Below, in pieces: positions 6,347 through 7,511 of a stretch of 7,511 nt of DNA (the stretch's first letter is position 1; every line of letters starts with the position of its first letter). Both the position numbers and the translations under genes were made by a program. The DNA is taken from positions 1-7,511 of the forward strand of contig CASBQH010000191.1 of assembly GCA_949127695.1 (NCBI GenBank), written 5' to 3'. This stretch comes from Synechococcales cyanobacterium PMM_0073. GTDB lineage: Bacteria; Cyanobacteriota; Cyanobacteriia; Elainellales; Elainellaceae. Below the pieces are notes generated by a model. The model made no database searches. It was not told the origin of the DNA and saw nothing but the letters and a program-made list of their open reading frames with translations.

Positions 6347-6404
6347 CAAAAGCCAGTAGCCAAAGCCAGTTAGCCAAAAGCCAGTTAGTCAAAAGCCAGT
6401 TAGT
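6347..6404 (+). repeat. four-copy 14-15-bp tandem repeat in the leader of the Wzz-like gene
   Basis: Units are CAAAAGCCAGTAGC (6347-6360), CAAAGCCAGTTAGC (6361-6374), and CAAAAGCCAGTTAGT twice (6375-6389 and 6390-6404). The last two are identical and the first two each lack one base. The block ends 13 bases before the ATG of the Wzz-like gene and just upstream of its ribosome binding site. Copy-number change by slippage could alter spacing to the promoter or leader RNA structure (inference). Confidence 0.92.
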
Positions 6405-6408
6405 CACA

Positions 6409-6414
6409 GAGGTG
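6409..6414 (+). promoter_or_regulatory. ribosome binding site of the Wzz-like gene
   Basis: GAGGTG at 6409-6414, with GAGG ending five bases before ATG 6418, is an acceptable Shine-Dalgarno sequence and supports that start. The GTG at 6412-6414 is in frame and is an alternative start adding two residues, but it would overlap this site. Confidence 0.6.
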
Positions 6415-6417
6415 AGC

Positions 6418-7511
6418 ATGGAGATTGAACAAGCCCAGGCGGCAGCGCCAATTGTCCGGAGCAGACCGGCAATAGCGGCATCTGAAGTCGATGAGCTAGA
6501 CAGCACTCCGAATCGCGGGCTGAACCTGAAAGCGTTAGGCCGCACCATCCAGCGGCAGATTCTGCTGATTGCCGGGATTGCCACCATTGTTGGACTAGCT
6601 GCCGCCTTTCAAGCCACAAAAATCCTGCCTACCTACAAAGGCGACTTTCAGCTCCTGGTTGAACCGCTGACCAACGCCGATCGCGCTACCGATCCAATCA
6701 CCGTGTCGCGCGGTTCAGGTGATGCCATCCCTAGCCGCGACGTGTTTTCGCTCGACTACTCCACCCAAATCCAGATTTTGGCTAGCCCTAGCCGCCTTGA
6801 CAGAATTGTTAAAGAAGTGCAGCGTACCCCGGCAGAAGGCAGTCAGGAGAAGCTGCCCTTCGCCGACTTTACCTCCCAGCAGCTCCAAACAGGACTCACG
6901 GTTGAACGGCTCCAGCCTGAAAATTCACCTGATCCAACCCGGATTATTCAAGTCACCTACGAAGACTCTGATCCAGCGTTAGTGCAGCGGGTTTTGCAAG
7001 TCATCTCTCAAAATTACCTCGACTACAGTATCCAGGAGCGCAAAGATCGCTTCAGCGAGGGTATTCGATTCATCGACGACCAGCTGCCCGAAGCCCAGAA
7101 ACGGGTGGACGATATTCAAGACAAGATTCAAGACCTACGCCAACGCTACGATTTACTCGATCCAGCCGCTCAGGGCGGACAGCTCTCAGAAACTGTCAAC
7201 GCGATTAACACCCAGCAGCTAGAGGCCAACCGAACCTTGCAAGAGCAGCGGGCGCTCTACGAAAATCTGCGAAGCCAGCTCCAGCTGACGCCTGAAGAAG
7301 CCATTGCCGCCTCGGCGCTGAGCGAAGACCCCAGCTATCAGGCGCTGCAAGCCAGCATTGTGACAATCGAAACTCAGATCGCTGCCGATGCAGCTCGATT
7401 TAGTGAAGAGAGTCCGGCGCTGAGGTCGCTGCGTCAACAGCTCTTGCGTATTTTCCTGCTTTTGCCGCAGCGACCTCAGCGCCGGACTCTCTTCACTAAA
7501 TCGAGCTGCAT
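6418..7511 (+). CDS. Wzz/Wzc-type polysaccharide chain-length or tyrosine-kinase protein, N-terminal part (3' end chimeric and off window)
   Basis: This inner-membrane protein belongs to the Wzz family that regulates polysaccharide chain length; in cyanobacteria such proteins often carry a C-terminal BY-kinase domain, not visible here. The cytoplasmic start (residues 1-47) is followed by membrane segment ILLIAGIATIVGLAAAFQAT (48-67). The Wzz motif PTYKGDFQLLVEP is at 71-83. Periplasmic FSLDYSTQIQILASPSRLDRIV (110-131) and VTYEDSDPALVQRVLQVISQNYLDYS (179-204) follow. Coiled-coil helices run over about 205-245 and 262-290, ending in DAARFSEESPALRSLR (324-339). The frame stays open to the window end. 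Residues after Arg339 (base 7434 onward) come from an inverted copy of the gene, so the encoded tail is not authentic. The opposite strand of 7434-7465 reads on in frame as QKQENTQELL, which fits the family better. The partner is the Wza-like gene 136 nt upstream. Confidence 0.9.
   Translation, partial: MEIEQAQAAAPIVRSRPAIAASEVDELDSTPNRGLNLKALGRTIQRQILLIAGIATIVGLAAAFQATKILPTYKGDFQLLVEPLTNADRATDPITVSRGSGDAIPSRDVFSLDYSTQIQILASPSRLDRIVKEVQRTPAEGSQEKLPFADFTSQQLQTGLTVERLQPENSPDPTRIIQVTYEDSDPALVQRVLQVISQNYLDYSIQERKDRFSEGIRFIDDQLPEAQKRVDDIQDKIQDLRQRYDLLDPAAQGGQLSETVNAINTQQLEANRTLQEQRALYENLRSQLQLTPEEAIAASALSEDPSYQALQASIVTIETQIAADAARFSEESPALRSLRQQLLRIFLLLPQRPQRRTLFTKSSC
7388..7511. repeat. 46-bp perfect inverted repeat at the right edge (probable fold-back chimera)
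   Basis: Bases 7388-7433 are the exact reverse complement of 7466-7511, with a 32-base spacer (7434-7465). The left arm is ordinary coding sequence of the Wzz-like gene and the right arm is the same stretch antisense, ending exactly at the window end. Inverted chimeras of this shape are known from multiple-displacement amplification, and fold-back also occurs at contig ends. A real genomic palindrome is possible but less likely. Confidence 0.9.

Noticed and set aside
6321..6619. Minus-strand frames of 71-88 aa, one with a repeated NWLL peptide
   Set aside because: The repeated peptide is only the tandem DNA repeat read antisense, and the rest is complementary to the Wzz-like gene.
6719..6982. 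Plus-strand frame of 87 aa starting at 6719
   Set aside because: It is a shifted frame inside the Wzz-like gene, which has clear membrane and coiled-coil features in the other frame.
7219..7437. Minus-strand 72-aa frame at the right edge
   Set aside because: It is antisense to the Wzz-like gene, and its first residues come from the inverted repeat.
7388..7511. Fold-back read as a rho-independent terminator, attachment site or hairpin-type mobile element end
   Set aside because: The arms are protein-coding in the middle of a gene, there is no T tract, and the match stops exactly at the window end, which fits a chimera better.
1..7511. HIP1 octamers, tRNA or rRNA genes, CRISPR arrays, insertion sequences
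   Set aside because: By eye I found no GCGATCGC, no tRNA-like or rRNA segments, no spaced repeat array and no transposase; a program scan would be needed to be certain.

Overview
The window looks like chromosomal DNA from a cyanobacterium. The evidence is the recognisable cyanobacterial flavour of several products: a class-3 aldehyde dehydrogenase of the slr0091 type, a RecJ-family protein that follows the cyanobacterial RecJ layout, a small DUF4870 (Tic20-like) membrane protein, and a Wza-like exporter followed by a Wzz-like chain-length regulator. Base composition appears moderately GC-rich by eye. I did not spot the HIP1 octamer GCGATCGC common in many cyanobacteria. Genus cannot be fixed from this alone.

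Layout: positions 1-1905 hold a minus-strand cluster read right to left, aldehyde dehydrogenase -> glutaredoxin 3 (grxC) -> tadA, the last cut by the left window edge. Gaps of 28 and 9 nt suggest one transcript. A 143-nt divergent intergenic region follows, with a strong sigma70-like promoter (TTGACC-17-TATGAT) for the rightward DUF4870 gene. The -10 box overlaps the first ATG of that gene, so the second ATG is probably the real start. The DUF4870 gene ends convergently, 5 nt from the end of a 741-aa RecJ-family gene on the minus strand.

The RecJ-family protein is the most interesting gene. It keeps the RecJ scaffold (core, GLGRRIQAISRL segment, DHHA1-like segment, OB segment with PFGIGNPTP). 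Nearly every catalytic metal-binding motif is replaced: DxDADG, CDTG, DHH and GGH are absent, in a full-length intact frame. It reads as a RecJ pseudoenzyme, conceptually like eukaryotic CDC45.

Positions 4661-4973 are a divergent control region. A rightward polysaccharide-export pair follows: a Wza-family protein (4974-6281), then a Wzz/Wzc-type inner-membrane protein (from 6418, running off the right edge). The spacer between them holds an AT-rich 9-bp inverted repeat over the wza stop codon and a four-copy 14-15-bp tandem repeat. Such genes normally export capsule or released polysaccharide.

The last 124 bases contain a perfect 46-bp inverted repeat (7388-7433 / 7466-7511), where the sequence folds back and re-reads the Wzz gene antisense. 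This is most simply a chimeric contig end, and bases 7434-7511 should not be trusted as genome order. Read from the other strand, they supply the likely true continuation of the gene. Short 12-15-bp tandem duplications recur at four separate places in the window.
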